Shown here: one piece after another, positions 49,401 to 56,760 of the stretch
Position numbering within the stretch: position 1 is the first letter of the stretch
Layout: each line of letters opens with the position of its first letter
IMG/VR virus record: IMGVR_UViG_3300044999_000022
Coordinates: 1-64,000 of that record
Direction: 5' to 3' (one strand)
Source: a virus
DNA: 64,000 bases
Position numbers and translations under genes: made by a program
The notes under the pieces: model-generated
What the model saw: only the letters and a program-made list of their open reading frames with translations
Databases searched by the model: none
Told to the model about the DNA's origin: nothing

Positions 49401-49865
49401 GAACTCGTTCTCACGATACGGACCGACGCGGAGGTTGGAAATTACGACCTTCGTCCGCAGGATGCTCTGAGCCGGCACGTTGCCCAAGGCTACGATATCC
49501 CTAACGCCTCGGTCCTTGAGTTCGGCCATTAGTCGCGGCCTGCACGCTGCGACTGCGGCAGCTGGTGGCTTGATATTCTCCCTCTTGTGGACGCATAGGC
49601 AGGCGTTTGTGATAAACGCCTTACTACGATCGATGTGGTAGTACTGCAGTACCTTGTCCAGCAACCTACCAGATGCGCCGATAAACGGCTTGCCCAGCCG
49701 GATCTCGTTCTGACCCGGGTTCTGGCCCACAAAGGCAATGTCAGCCTTTACCGGACCGTATGAAGGGACGAAACCGTAATCGGGTCCATTAAGCGGGCAG
49801 CGCTCACAGACCGCTAGGGGATGCCGGCGCTGAATCCCGGCATCCCCTTCGATAACTTCAGTCAT
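46464..49865 (-). CDS. UDG-like / 3'-5' exonuclease / DNA polymerase I fusion with intein
   Basis: 1133 residues before splicing. Residues 15-190 resemble family-4 uracil-DNA glycosylase: CERCPLNGPDYGFVPSYG, IAFVGQNPGQNEI, FITNACLC and IIPTFHPAACL. The exonuclease domain starts at LTVDIETD (224-231). An intein (235-498) interrupts it. The polymerase follows: motif A LLGEFDYGQIELRVLTWLAQ (Asp887), motif B RRNIVKCYVYGLAYGREAQS and motif C TIHDALYW (His1061, Asp1062). The same order without the intein is known from the SPO1-type phage polymerase. GAGGAGCCTGA precedes the ATG. Confidence 0.9.
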   Translation of the reverse strand: MTEVIEGDAGIQRRHPLAVCERCPLNGPDYGFVPSYGPVKADIAFVGQNPGQNEIRLGKPFIGASGRLLDKVLQYYHIDRSKAFITNACLCVHKRENIKPPAAAVAACRPRLMAELKDRGVRDIVALGNVPAQSILRTKVVISNLRVGPYRENEFELPGVRIIPTFHPAACLRSASSFPSMATDIGKLVTKPPKWEAPYYTVWNTEKAALTAIAYMKKHFKRLTVDIETDLDKECLVPETKVLRRDLTWTDAGGLEVGDELVGFSADPITTMSPAIVESVGRITRQCYRVQTDRGSVVCSGLHRWPYKTRGPRGVDTKWRWGTTEDLAARFANPNSRCWGQQALPRPEYFIPFTSEPWEVNETRDGGYMAGFLDSEGCLSNPASNHPMLEFSQNVGPVADKVAQILKAHDLGNHYRGLNRLSGNPHESWSIGARWDILRTLGTFRPERLLRQAERVWHKRLNYDKARILSITPVGEREVVSLKTSTGTLIANGLLTHNSTFDHPNKYKILCIGMAWSRRHAIVFGQKACRYKSVRGALAEYLSGDGMELIFQNGKFDTAGLYAKGIRGLHVWHDTMYQSYVQDERPGIHGLKHQGVEKLGCPRWDEEIEQYLGRGKQRRYGTIPKPILYKYNAWDVAATFALDEYNMQLIRNDNYIEPVLPRADGQKWGLEQLHDFLCAAAENFMFTEYNGFAVDLKYNRELQREYRAELDRLEAIMDRTVGAINPRSPMQVKDALRQLGVQIPRKRNTKGEMAETTDAEALQIMLEREKRRPIDPRRLAGYVSNEGGTNQLGAEVVEVDPHSARPSVTFLETMLLHRKVAKLDGTYVSGLHKFLDHGRVYTTIQLHSTTTGRTSQKRPSLQVIPRGDKLRRQYKVANPDHLLGEFDYGQIELRVLTWLAQEPYFQEIFSDPSRDLFDELEPVIQPERSHRGIMSKKDRRNIVKCYVYGLAYGREAQSIADEFGLPVAEAQRGLQAFFKVIPRIVRFREEAKIQALSGRDLVTPFGRRRRFYLITDQNRKDIQNEACAFYPQSIASDICVQAFNWLRPKLKGTAWCRNTIHDALYWEFHRDNLDYVVKTVVETMQESAYSVMGDYVPIKVGADVGMNWGDLVSYEDWKGGKRPYPTTVELWRP
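48372..49163 (-). mobile_element. Intein with LAGLIDADG-type endonuclease in the polymerase
   Basis: 264 residues. Starts at Cys235 (CLVPETKVLR) and ends LLTHN with Ser as the next extein residue, the His-Asn pair needed for splicing. The dodecapeptide-like block GGYMAGFLDSEGCL marks the homing endonuclease; a second such block is not obvious. It sits four residues after the exonuclease motif DIETD, so an unspliced product would be inactive in proofreading. Confidence 0.88.
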
Positions 49866-49921
49866 TCAGGCTCCTCGTGCGCGGCGTGGGAGCTCTTGGC
49901 CACACCCTCAGCGGCGGTCAT
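49862..49921 (-). CDS. 19-residue micro-ORF upstream of the polymerase
   Basis: MTAAEGVAKSSHAAHEEPE. Its ATG overlaps the stop of the gene upstream and its stop overlaps the polymerase ATG (both ATGA), so it fills the gap exactly. GGTGGACC lies before it. It could be a coupling peptide that carries ribosomes into the polymerase gene. Confidence 0.45.
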   Translation of the reverse strand: MTAAEGVAKSSHAAHEEPE

Positions 49922-50118
49922 GCGAGGTCCACCGGAGCCGCATCGGTCGCGACGCGCTCTGTGGGCGCGTGAAAGAACCACTCCCAGCCGACGCTCGCGG
50001 TCTTGTTGGGACTGATGTCGCCGCGGATAATGACGACGAAGCTACCAGGTAGCTGCTGCTGACCAACGATCTTTGCGGCCTCGCGCGCAATGGGCTCTAG
50101 TTCCTCGGCGATGTTCAT
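49918..50118 (-). CDS. 66-residue hypothetical protein
   Basis: AAGGAGCTGACGGA before the ATG. Starts MNIAEELEPIAREAAKIVGQ, then QLPGSFVVIIRGDISPNK, a helix-then-strands outline. No family recognised. Confidence 0.7.
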   Translation of the reverse strand: MNIAEELEPIAREAAKIVGQQQLPGSFVVIIRGDISPNKTASVGWEWFFHAPTERVATDAAPVDLA

Positions 50119-50258
50119 TCCGTCAGCTCCTTGATTGTGAAAAACTGGGCGGCGATCGGGATGGCCCAGTGCTGCTGGGCGTTTGGATTGAGGTCGATCG
50201 TGTACCCGTCGATCGGTTCGCTACGTTCGTCGCAGAACGTAATCAGTATCCGAGTCAA
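50115..50258 (-). CDS. 47-residue hypothetical protein
   Basis: TTG start overlapping the upstream stop (TTGA), AAGGA upstream. The protein begins with Met-Thr-Arg and continues ILITFCDERSEPIDGYTIDL. Small beta protein. Not recognised. Confidence 0.6.
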   Translation of the reverse strand: MTRILITFCDERSEPIDGYTIDLNPNAQQHWAIPIAAQFFTIKELTE

Positions 50259-50740
50259 TCCGTCCACTTCCTTGTGTCCGGGATGGGGCCTGAGACGGGC
50301 CTGGAGTGCTGCTCGTCGGCGGAGGGGCGCCCCGGCATTGACTTGTTCGCTCCTCCGATGACGGCGGCCTCCCAACCGATGGCTCCGTAACCGGCAGTGT
50401 CGAGCCAGTTGTCGCGAACTTGTGGAGCGCCCACGTTGCGCGCCTGCTTGAGGGCGATCTCGATGATCGCGTTGTCGAACGGCTCCAGCATCCTGCCGTC
50501 CGGGCCGCGATAGCCGAGTGCGTTGAGCTGATCGGTATGCCGCTTCATGACCTCGTATGGCTCACCATACTGGCCGTTGCGATCAGTACACGTAGCTGCG
50601 ATCGCTCCATTGAGTAGTTCTTCTCGAGGAAGGCCTACAGGCTTTTCGACCCGTTCGACCCGTTCAGCAGCGCCCCCGCCGCCGGCGCCGACGGTCGGGT
50701 AACCGGGTCCGCCTTGATATACTACTCGTTCGTTCGCCAT
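50255..50740 (-). CDS. DUF6378-like protein
   Basis: 161 residues. The central REELLNGAIAATCTDRNGQY, then GEPYEVMKRHTDQLNAL and NAIIEIALKQARNVGAPQVR, then DNWLDTAGYGAIGWE match the DUF6378 pattern common in phages, which is likely an all-helical domain related to nucleotide-handling proteins. The ends are low complexity. Adjacent to dpdA. Confidence 0.75.
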   Translation of the reverse strand: MANERVVYQGGPGYPTVGAGGGGAAERVERVEKPVGLPREELLNGAIAATCTDRNGQYGEPYEVMKRHTDQLNALGYRGPDGRMLEPFDNAIIEIALKQARNVGAPQVRDNWLDTAGYGAIGWEAAVIGGANKSMPGRPSADEQHSRPVSGPIPDTRKWTD

Positions 50741-51567
50741 GGTCCACCTGCTAGCTCGTCTAGGAATTCGATGTTGTGTTCGATGAGTTGGCGCGTCTCG
50801 GTGCTGTACTCGTAGGGCGTGGTCTGGAAGAAGTTCGCCGGCCGAGGTACGCCTTGGGAACCTAGCAGGTCATGGCCTGCTAGCGCTGCAGTAAAGGGAG
50901 CTGCCGTATCCATACTGCGCACTAGGCCTTGACAGGCCGCCAGCTCTCCCGGCCAGTCATCATTATACCCGAGCAGGTGGATGTCGAACGCCGGACCGAA
51001 CTCGTTCTTGGTCCAGCTTGCGAGGTCGTACCTAGCCATCGTGTCACCGACCGTCCTGGAGAATGCCCGGCCGATCGCGATGGTGCTAACTCGAGTGTCC
51101 GGACGCACGACAGCCATGGCCGCGATGTTTGTAACGAAGGCACGAGCTTCCTCAACTGTCTTGCCGTGGGCGACTGCGGCGATCCTGATAACTGGCGGCG
51201 GTACCGCTCGGCGTCCCTGATAGAACGCCAACCGCTTCGTCTGGTACAGCGACAGGAAGAGATCGACCATTTCGAGCGTGATGACCGGGTTGTCGAGGAC
51301 GTCCGGCGCGATGACCTCTGTAGCGTGGTACCGCTCGGCTAGGTCGACCAGGGAGTTCCCAGAGACCGATTCGGCCTCCCACGCGCCGTTGTCGAGAAGG
51401 CGGATCTCGGGAGTGAGATTCACCGTACGTGACTGGCTGTAGTACTTCCGGTAGTCCGCCTGCTGGCCGTCGCGTAGGCAGCCTGCAAGCATCATCTGGT
51501 ATGGACGGCCACTGCAGTACCTACTCGCGAGGCAGCCGGGAGCTATGAGCGCAACCTGAATAGGCAT
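50722..51567 (-). CDS. dpdA: DpdA, 7-deazaguanine DNA base exchange enzyme (TGT-like)
   Basis: 281 residues from the ATG at MPIQVALIAPGCLASRYCSG. Signature of phage DpdA/TGT-like proteins: RLLDNGAWE with Asp59, and VIAPDVLDN with Asp89, then VIRIAAVAHGKTVEEARAFV and STIAIGRAFSR in the barrel. DpdA swaps guanine in DNA for a 7-deazaguanine base. It sits beside folE and queD, which supply that base. Confidence 0.8.
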   Translation of the reverse strand: MPIQVALIAPGCLASRYCSGRPYQMMLAGCLRDGQQADYRKYYSQSRTVNLTPEIRLLDNGAWEAESVSGNSLVDLAERYHATEVIAPDVLDNPVITLEMVDLFLSLYQTKRLAFYQGRRAVPPPVIRIAAVAHGKTVEEARAFVTNIAAMAVVRPDTRVSTIAIGRAFSRTVGDTMARYDLASWTKNEFGPAFDIHLLGYNDDWPGELAACQGLVRSMDTAAPFTAALAGHDLLGSQGVPRPANFFQTTPYEYSTETRQLIEHNIEFLDELAGGPWRTNE

Positions 51568-51962
51568 AACAGAGTCGACGCCCACGTGACTGCGACGTTT
51601 GCGAGCTGCAGCAGCTCGTGCCGAAGGTTTACGCGGTCCTTGTCGTAGGTTAGACACTCGCCGACCTCACCGAACTCCTCCACGGCTGCTGCGAGACGAC
51701 CGAAGTCGTCTATCTCGTTACCGTCGATTGACTTCTCGCCGTGCTTCCTCCGCATGAACTCGTGCTCGGCTCGCAGGTCGGCGTATGCGCTCTCGAGCGC
51801 GAGGTTAACGTGCTTCCTTCGGGGCAGCTCTTTAAGCGCTACTCGCTTGAGCTCTTCCCACTCGTCATTGGTAAGCACTAGTGTCGGGCCGCCGAGAACG
51901 GCTGTCAGAATGGACACGTGTCCACGCTCGTCGTGCCGTATGGACACTTCAGGCGTACTCAC
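51543..51962 (-). CDS. MazG-like nucleotide pyrophosphohydrolase
   Basis: 139 residues from a GTG with AGGAGGTGGCGT upstream. The C-terminal half FGRLAAAVEEFGEVGECLTY, then NLRHELLQLANVAVTWAST, has the MazG-type EExxE and ExxN helices that bind metal and cut NTPs to NMPs. The N-terminal half (LTNDEWEELKRVALKELPRR) is not part of that fold. It could adjust nucleotide pools or ppGpp during infection. Confidence 0.75.
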   Translation of the reverse strand: MSTPEVSIRHDERGHVSILTAVLGGPTLVLTNDEWEELKRVALKELPRRKHVNLALESAYADLRAEHEFMRRKHGEKSIDGNEIDDFGRLAAAVEEFGEVGECLTYDKDRVNLRHELLQLANVAVTWASTLLCLFRLRS

Positions 51963-52567
51963 ACGCCACCTCCTAGCAAGTTAAACAATTCGGTCTTGCA
52001 ACCGTTGACATCGGCCTGGAAGATGCCGCGCATGGCGGACGTGATTGTTTCCGTACCATACGCTAGCGCTCCGCGTATCGTCATGCAGCTATGCTGTGCC
52101 TTCATGACGACTGCGACTCCCTTGGGATCTAGAATGTCGTTCAGGGTATCGGCGATTGCGGACGTCAGTTCCTCCTGGTTTGTCAGCATTTTCGCTGAGG
52201 ACTGGACTTGCCGAGCGAGTTTCGACAGGCCGGCGATGCGCCCGTCAGGGATGTACCCTATATGACACACCCCGCTAAACGGCGCGATGTGGTGGGCACA
52301 CAGACTCGTGAACAGGATGTTCTTCTCAACAACCAACTCCTTGGAGTCTGACGTAAATGTTGTGAAGGTCCACTTCTCTTGTCCATTGGTCAGTTCCCTG
52401 ACCATATCAACGAATCGCCGCGGTGTGTCTACCATGTGAGGACTGGTCGGGTCGTATGCCTCGCCGCAGACCTTCTGCAGGAACATGTCGATAAGCACCT
52501 CAGGAGATGCTTCCCGGACTCCGAGACGCCATGGCTGCGCATTCGGGTGCTGAAAAGTATCAGTCAC
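51959..52567 (-). CDS. folE: GTP cyclohydrolase I (FolE)
   Basis: 202 residues from a GTG with GGAGGCGATGAG upstream. The zinc/active-site set is complete: TSLCAHHIAPFSG (Cys90, His92, His93) and AQHSCMTIRGA (Cys161), with GRIAGLSKLARQV between. It converts GTP to dihydroneopterin triphosphate, the first step toward 7-deazaguanine bases. Start and stop are coupled to its neighbours. Confidence 0.93.
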   Translation of the reverse strand: MTDTFQHPNAQPWRLGVREASPEVLIDMFLQKVCGEAYDPTSPHMVDTPRRFVDMVRELTNGQEKWTFTTFTSDSKELVVEKNILFTSLCAHHIAPFSGVCHIGYIPDGRIAGLSKLARQVQSSAKMLTNQEELTSAIADTLNDILDPKGVAVVMKAQHSCMTIRGALAYGTETITSAMRGIFQADVNGCKTELFNLLGGGV

Positions 52568-52908
52568 CTCATCGCCTCCATAACGTCTCCGACGTCGTGA
52601 GGGCCCTCGTTTACTACGCCGTACGGCGGGATGCCTGGAGTAGCCCACGCCTTCTTCCAGTTGTGCGCATCGGCATCTTGCCACCTCAAACGCGCCTGCT
52701 GGGCCTGCGACGACTGAACGACCTCGCGACTGAGGGCATACAGTCCCGCTGCCCGAATCGCCTTCGCGCGGCTTCGTGACCTGCGCCGACCGAGTGCCTC
52801 CTTCAGGTACGCTCGGTCGATCTCGGTCGGGCGCGCTGCGACAGCGCCTGCTCGCAGCTGGCGCTGGCGTCGTACGTTCTCTGCGCTCGATAGTCCGGCT
52901 TTTTTCAC
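52564..52908 (-). CDS. 114-residue basic hypothetical protein between folE and queD
   Basis: GTG overlapping the queD stop (GTGA). Starts MKKAGLSSAENVRRQRQLRA. Contains DRAYLKEALGRRRSRSRAKA and WKKAWATPGIPPYGVVNEGP. Not a QueC: no SGGxDS loop. Helical, basic; role in the pathway uncertain. Confidence 0.65.
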   Translation of the reverse strand: MKKAGLSSAENVRRQRQLRAGAVAARPTEIDRAYLKEALGRRRSRSRAKAIRAAGLYALSREVVQSSQAQQARLRWQDADAHNWKKAWATPGIPPYGVVNEGPHDVGDVMEAMR

Positions 52909-53414
52909 GGTATCACAGGGTCCTTCTTGATGACGATTATGTCCTTGAGAATGGAATGGATCGCGATGTACATCCGCCGGCGGGCTTCGCTTGTGGGGGG
53001 CTCTTCTGCCAGGTCCTCCAAGGTAGCCATAACGCGATCGGAAACCGGAAGGTTTCCAGGCATCCACCATGCCCAGGTCTTCGGCGTCTCGCTAACTCCG
53101 ACCGCAGTGACCTCTGGGTACATGTTGACGGCGACCTCATAGATCGCGTGCGCCATGTTCTCTGCTGTCGGATTGCCAACGAACTGCTCTAGCTCGTTGA
53201 TCAGCTCGTGGTCGAAGTTGAGATCTAGCCACTTCTTGAACTTGTCCAGCTCGCGGTAGTCCCGAACGAAGCCGACCTTGTTGAGGCCTTGTGATTCCAG
53301 GACGAGGCGTACGGTATAATTATGGCCGTGCATACGGCTACATGGGTGGTCGTCCGGCAGTCCGTTTAGCTGATGGGCCGCGCTGAAGGTGAACTCTTTC
53401 TCTATACGATACAC
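52905..53414 (-). CDS. queD: 6-carboxy-tetrahydropterin synthase (QueD)
   Basis: 169 residues from a GTG with AGGAGTCATTAC upstream. FTFSAAHQLNGLPDDHPCSR then MHGHNYTVRL supplies zinc ligands His14, His29, His31 and catalytic Cys25; NPTAENMAHAIYEVA and VSETPKTWAWW supply the acidic end. It turns dihydroneopterin triphosphate into carboxy-tetrahydropterin for QueE. Upstream codons in frame reach 53615 but lack a ribosome site. Confidence 0.93.
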   Translation of the reverse strand: MYRIEKEFTFSAAHQLNGLPDDHPCSRMHGHNYTVRLVLESQGLNKVGFVRDYRELDKFKKWLDLNFDHELINELEQFVGNPTAENMAHAIYEVAVNMYPEVTAVGVSETPKTWAWWMPGNLPVSDRVMATLEDLAEEPPTSEARRRMYIAIHSILKDIIVIKKDPVIP

Positions 53415-53627
53415 GTAATGACTCCTAAAGTGAAGGCGGCAAGCGGGACCAGTCGCTCTCTGCTGGCAAACCCCTACCCTGCGCGCGGCCGCTCTCCAGT
53501 TACAACAGGACGTAAACTCCCGCTGACCGTGGGGGCGGCATCTGACAGGTACCGGTTTCGCCCGCTTCTTGCAGCGGTACGGTACTCTTGCTCTTACCTG
53601 CGACTTGGCCTTCACGACTAGATAGGG
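53415..53627 (-). other. 213-base gap before queD
   Basis: The queD frame remains open through this gap from a GTG at 53615 and would add a basic, cysteine-rich 67-residue extension (PYRCKKRAKPVPVRCRPHGQ among it), but there is no Shine-Dalgarno there and no hydrophobic core. I see no promoter, terminator or other gene. Confidence 0.4.
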
Positions 53628-54176
53628 CTAGCCCGGAAGGAGGCTAGACTCCTTCGGGGTGGACCTGGTATGGCTGCCAGCTCCGGGGCCGGTCTTGTGC
53701 GCGGTGGCCTCGTCGTACGGGCTGAAGCCGCGGAGCTGGACCCACCGCTCTTCCAGGTCCGGCCACTTGTCCTTCTGCTTCTTGTCGACGGCGCGCCGGC
53801 CCATGAGCTGCTCGCCGAGGTAGAACTCCGGCTCGGTCGGGATGTCGAGCTCCTTGCCGTCCAGGCACTCCTCGTACTTGCCGATCGCCTTCAGGATCAT
53901 GATGATCGTGTACAGCGCGCCCTTCGTGCCGGCCTCCTCGTCGGCGCCCCAGAGGCACGCGTTCGTGAAGTCCTTACGGTTCGCGAACTCCTGCCACGGT
54001 CCCGGCGTGTCCTGAACCGTGAACTCGAAGGCGAGCATCGGCTTGCCGAAGTTGTTGTCCGAACCGGACTCGGTGAGCTCGACGCCCGTGATGGCGAAGT
54101 GGTACTTGCCGATCGGAAGGGGTTCCCGATCGCCGGCCTGCTTCTCCTGCTCGGAGACGTTTACGCGGATACCCAT
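53628..54176 (-). CDS. DUF669-like protein (probable single-strand DNA-binding/recombination)
   Basis: 182 residues, AAGGAGTAACAGC before the ATG. PLPIGKYHFAITGVELTESG then NFGKPMLAFEFTVQDTPGPW then FTNACLWGADEEAGTKGALY follow DUF669. That family is encoded next to recombination ATPases and is thought to bind single-strand DNA. Codon use is more GC-ended than neighbours, suggesting high expression. The AAA ATPase gene is upstream in the same unit. Confidence 0.75.
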   Translation of the reverse strand: MGIRVNVSEQEKQAGDREPLPIGKYHFAITGVELTESGSDNNFGKPMLAFEFTVQDTPGPWQEFANRKDFTNACLWGADEEAGTKGALYTIIMILKAIGKYEECLDGKELDIPTEPEFYLGEQLMGRRAVDKKQKDKWPDLEERWVQLRGFSPYDEATAHKTGPGAGSHTRSTPKESSLLPG

Positions 54177-54180
54177 GCTG

Positions 54181-54480
54181 TTACTCCTTGCTTGCCTTTG
54201 CCGTTGTCTTGGGAACATAGTGCGGAGTGACTTGGATGTTGAGTGTGGTACCGTAGTGCCCGCCGGCGTGCCCGCTGGCGGTGATGTAGTACCGGTTCTC
54301 GTAGTCGGCCTGTACAGGAGTCAGATCATCTGCTCCGATGGCCGCGATCAGAAGGTCGGCAGCCTTCTTGCGAAGAGCGTCCGCGCGCGCATCGCTGGTG
54401 TCACTGTCGTGGTCCCGGCGATGCTCCAACTGGGCTACGACTTCATCGCGCGTCCCAGAGGCCGTGATGCTGAAACTCAC
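54181..54480 (-). CDS. 99-residue hypothetical protein
   Basis: GTG with GGGAGTAGCACC upstream. Starts MSFSITASGTRDEVVAQLEH; helix DARADALRKKAADLLIAAIG; beta end (NRYYITASGHAGGHYGTTLN). A pattern frequent in actinophage genomes, without known role. Confidence 0.7.
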   Translation of the reverse strand: MSFSITASGTRDEVVAQLEHRRDHDSDTSDARADALRKKAADLLIAAIGADDLTPVQADYENRYYITASGHAGGHYGTTLNIQVTPHYVPKTTAKASKE

Positions 54481-54692
54481 GGTGCTACTCCCTTGTCTGC
54501 CGTCGTTGATGTGTTGGTCTCCATCGGGATGCCGATATGTGTCGTACTCCCGCCGGTGATCGTTGCCGAATGCACGTCGTGCCCCGCCTTGCAGAGCTTG
54601 CCCACGAACTCGCACAACAGGTTGTCCGCATCCTCGGGGAGCCCGTTGTGATGAACGCCGTGTCCGAGAATGTGGATGTCCCAGTGTCCCAT
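54477..54692 (-). CDS. 71-residue histidine-rich hypothetical protein
   Basis: Strong AGGAGGTGAAGTAAA before the ATG. Starts MGHWDIHILGHGVHHNGLPE; nine His in 71 residues. The fold looks like a small alpha/beta domain (LLCEFVGKLCKAGHDVHSAT). Partner of the gene at 54181 by coupling. Confidence 0.7.
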   Translation of the reverse strand: MGHWDIHILGHGVHHNGLPEDADNLLCEFVGKLCKAGHDVHSATITGGSTTHIGIPMETNTSTTADKGVAP

Positions 54693-54712
54693 TTTACTTC
54701 ACCTCCTTCCGT

Positions 54713-55570
54713 TCATGAGATAACTATGCCCTCGTACAACTCGTCCATTGACGAGTTAACAAGGACACGCTCGAAAGCGCCTGTCCTGCTCTTGGCCACG
54801 TACCCCTCGGTCAGGCCGGTAAGCAAGCAGCGCCTCTGGTCTGTGACGATCTTGGTCTTGCCTTCCGCCTGCTTGTCCTCTAGTACGTACAGATACAGTA
54901 CGTTCGAGAACATTCCGGCTGCCTGGTTCTTCAGCTTACCGGGCAGGTCAGGATACGTCCACGTGATGCCGGCGTTGTTGCGCTCCGACGCCTCGTGACA
55001 CACAAAGATGAAGTTGACGGGCAGGTCGCGAAAGGCTCGAATCATGCGACGCATCTGACTGATGGACTGGCCCCACTCGCGGACACTCGGCACGTCGATG
55101 TCGACTGGACCGCCTCCCGGCCGGCCAGTCTTCTCTAGATCGACCATGATGTCACGCATGGACAGCTTCTGCGCTTCAGTGCCGGTGTCGACTACTATCG
55201 TCTTAAATGGCAGTTCGCCGCCGGAGCCTATGACGCGCTGGCATTCCGTCCAGACGTCCACGTACTGCTGGAACTCCCGTATGTGCATTGTTACTGCCTC
55301 GGGAGCCCACCGGCGCAGGGTGTCTAGCTCTGCGGCGTCGGGAACGGTATACAGTACCGGTGACATCGCAGGAACGCGGGCCGCAGTCGCGGCTAGCGCC
55401 GTCTTGCCCGCGCCCGGCTTGCCGTAGATCATGATCTTGGCGTGGTGCGGACGCTCGGTTACTCGTGATACTGGAAAGCCGGCAAACTCTGGAGGGTTCC
55501 AGGTTCTCGCCAAGGCTTCTATGACGGCCTCGGCCTCGGCAGCCTTCTCTAGGTCATCCGCTGTTGTCAT
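54713..55570 (-). CDS. AAA_24-type phage ATPase (Sak4-like)
   Basis: 285 residues. Walker A YGKPGAGKTALA (49-60) and Walker B KTIVVDTGTEA (Asp128). SQMRRMIRAFRDLPVNFIFV then CHEASERNNAGITWTYPDLP give the sensor region. Such RecA-like ATPases promote single-strand annealing or exchange in phages. Flanked by a DUF669-like gene and a Cas4-like nuclease gene, a recombination group. Confidence 0.85.
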   Translation of the reverse strand: MTTADDLEKAAEAEAVIEALARTWNPPEFAGFPVSRVTERPHHAKIMIYGKPGAGKTALAATAARVPAMSPVLYTVPDAAELDTLRRWAPEAVTMHIREFQQYVDVWTECQRVIGSGGELPFKTIVVDTGTEAQKLSMRDIMVDLEKTGRPGGGPVDIDVPSVREWGQSISQMRRMIRAFRDLPVNFIFVCHEASERNNAGITWTYPDLPGKLKNQAAGMFSNVLYLYVLEDKQAEGKTKIVTDQRRCLLTGLTEGYVAKSRTGAFERVLVNSSMDELYEGIVIS

Positions 55571-56760
55571 TGTCGTTGTCGTTTCCTTTCTACCTCATAC
55601 CATGGAGGTGTTTGCACAAAACCTGCGCCCAGTTCACCCTGGAAGTCATGACCGGCGCGCTTGGCTAGGCACGGGCTGAGAAAGGCACATCGCCCGCAGC
55701 GCATGAGATTCGGGTGTGGACGAACGTTATCTGGGTCCATGTACAGGATCTCGTGCGTTGCCTGCATCAATTCCCGCCCGATGACGTCTATCTGAGCTGG
55801 TGTCTTGAAGATCTTGAACTGCCTGAAGTACTCTTTGCCTTCCTGCTGCAGCCAGTATAGGTAGGCGTCGTAGCGACCTTGCCTGAACCCGACCTTGTCC
55901 TTCTTGAAAGTGCGAAGGGCAGTATAGTAGTCCGTCAGCTGCAACTTGTTAACGCTGTATCCCCCGCCCTGCAGTAGCTTAGGCGGCTTCGGATAGGTCT
56001 TCCGGAACTGGTTGTAGATGGCCCCGCAGACCTGGATGTCCAATTGCCAGGCAGCCCACAGGTACATACCTAGCTGGGTATCTTGCTGCAAGTAGTCGAT
56101 GTCTTCATAGGACAGTAGCTGGGCGGCGCTCTTGTGGTCAACTAGCCACAGACTACCTACCGGGTCCTCGAAGATAGCGTCGATACGGCAGCCGAAGACT
56201 ACAGGCAGTCCTCTCCACTCATGGGGCGGAGCAACTGAGACCCTGCCAGACTGGACGGCCTTTGACGCGACGATCTTCTCCAGCAGTGGCTCGTAGCGGT
56301 CCATGTACTTCTGCCAGCAGCGCATGCACCGGCAGCGCAGGTTCAGCTCTACTTGATACTCCTGCTCGACGACGATCGGTGTGAACAGCTCGAAGTCCAG
56401 ACTACGAACGACGTTCACAAGCATGTTACGCCCTAGGCGGCGCCGCTCGGCATAGTCCTCAGCGTCTTGGGCGTCGAGGACGATCTTTCCTAGGCGGCCT
56501 AGGTACTCATCGATCTGAACGTTACACTCTTGCTGGAATACCTCCCAAGCGTCGTCCAACAATTGCTGCTTCGTGCGCTGGCGCCATACATGAGGATCGT
56601 AAACCTCTTTGAGCGCTAGATGCCATGCCCTACCGAACTCCAGCGGCTTTGGCGTCCTGATCGGCTCCCAGCCGTCCCGGTATTCCCAGGCCCACTCTTG
56701 CGGGCACTCATCAAGTCCACGTATCTCGGACGAGTGGATCTCGTGTACCAGCTCGTCCAC
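55567..56760 (-). CDS. Cas4/RecB-like PD-(D/E)XK exonuclease with Fe-S cluster
   Basis: 397 residues from a GTG that overlaps the upstream stop (TAGTG) with GGAGGAGC before it. Nuclease residues: GRAWH (His47), GCRIDAIFED (Asp194), LWLVDHKSA (Asp208, Lys210) and QLGMYLWA. Iron-sulphur cysteines: Cys19 with MRCGRCAFLSPCL (355, 358, 364). An extra C-x-C-x-x-C (CRCMRC) lies near 143. It would resect DNA ends for recombination. Confidence 0.85.
   Translation of the reverse strand: MDELVHEIHSSEIRGLDECPQEWAWEYRDGWEPIRTPKPLEFGRAWHLALKEVYDPHVWRQRTKQQLLDDAWEVFQQECNVQIDEYLGRLGKIVLDAQDAEDYAERRRLGRNMLVNVVRSLDFELFTPIVVEQEYQVELNLRCRCMRCWQKYMDRYEPLLEKIVASKAVQSGRVSVAPPHEWRGLPVVFGCRIDAIFEDPVGSLWLVDHKSAAQLLSYEDIDYLQQDTQLGMYLWAAWQLDIQVCGAIYNQFRKTYPKPPKLLQGGGYSVNKLQLTDYYTALRTFKKDKVGFRQGRYDAYLYWLQQEGKEYFRQFKIFKTPAQIDVIGRELMQATHEILYMDPDNVRPHPNLMRCGRCAFLSPCLAKRAGHDFQGELGAGFVQTPPWYEVERKRQRQ

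Noticed and set aside
52564-52908. Candidate QueC in the folE-queD gap
   Set aside because: No SGGxDS nucleotide-binding loop or zinc cysteines; too short (114 residues).
53271-53345. TATAATTAT inside queD as a possible promoter
   Set aside because: It lies within the conserved HGHNYTVR coding region and no unit begins nearby.
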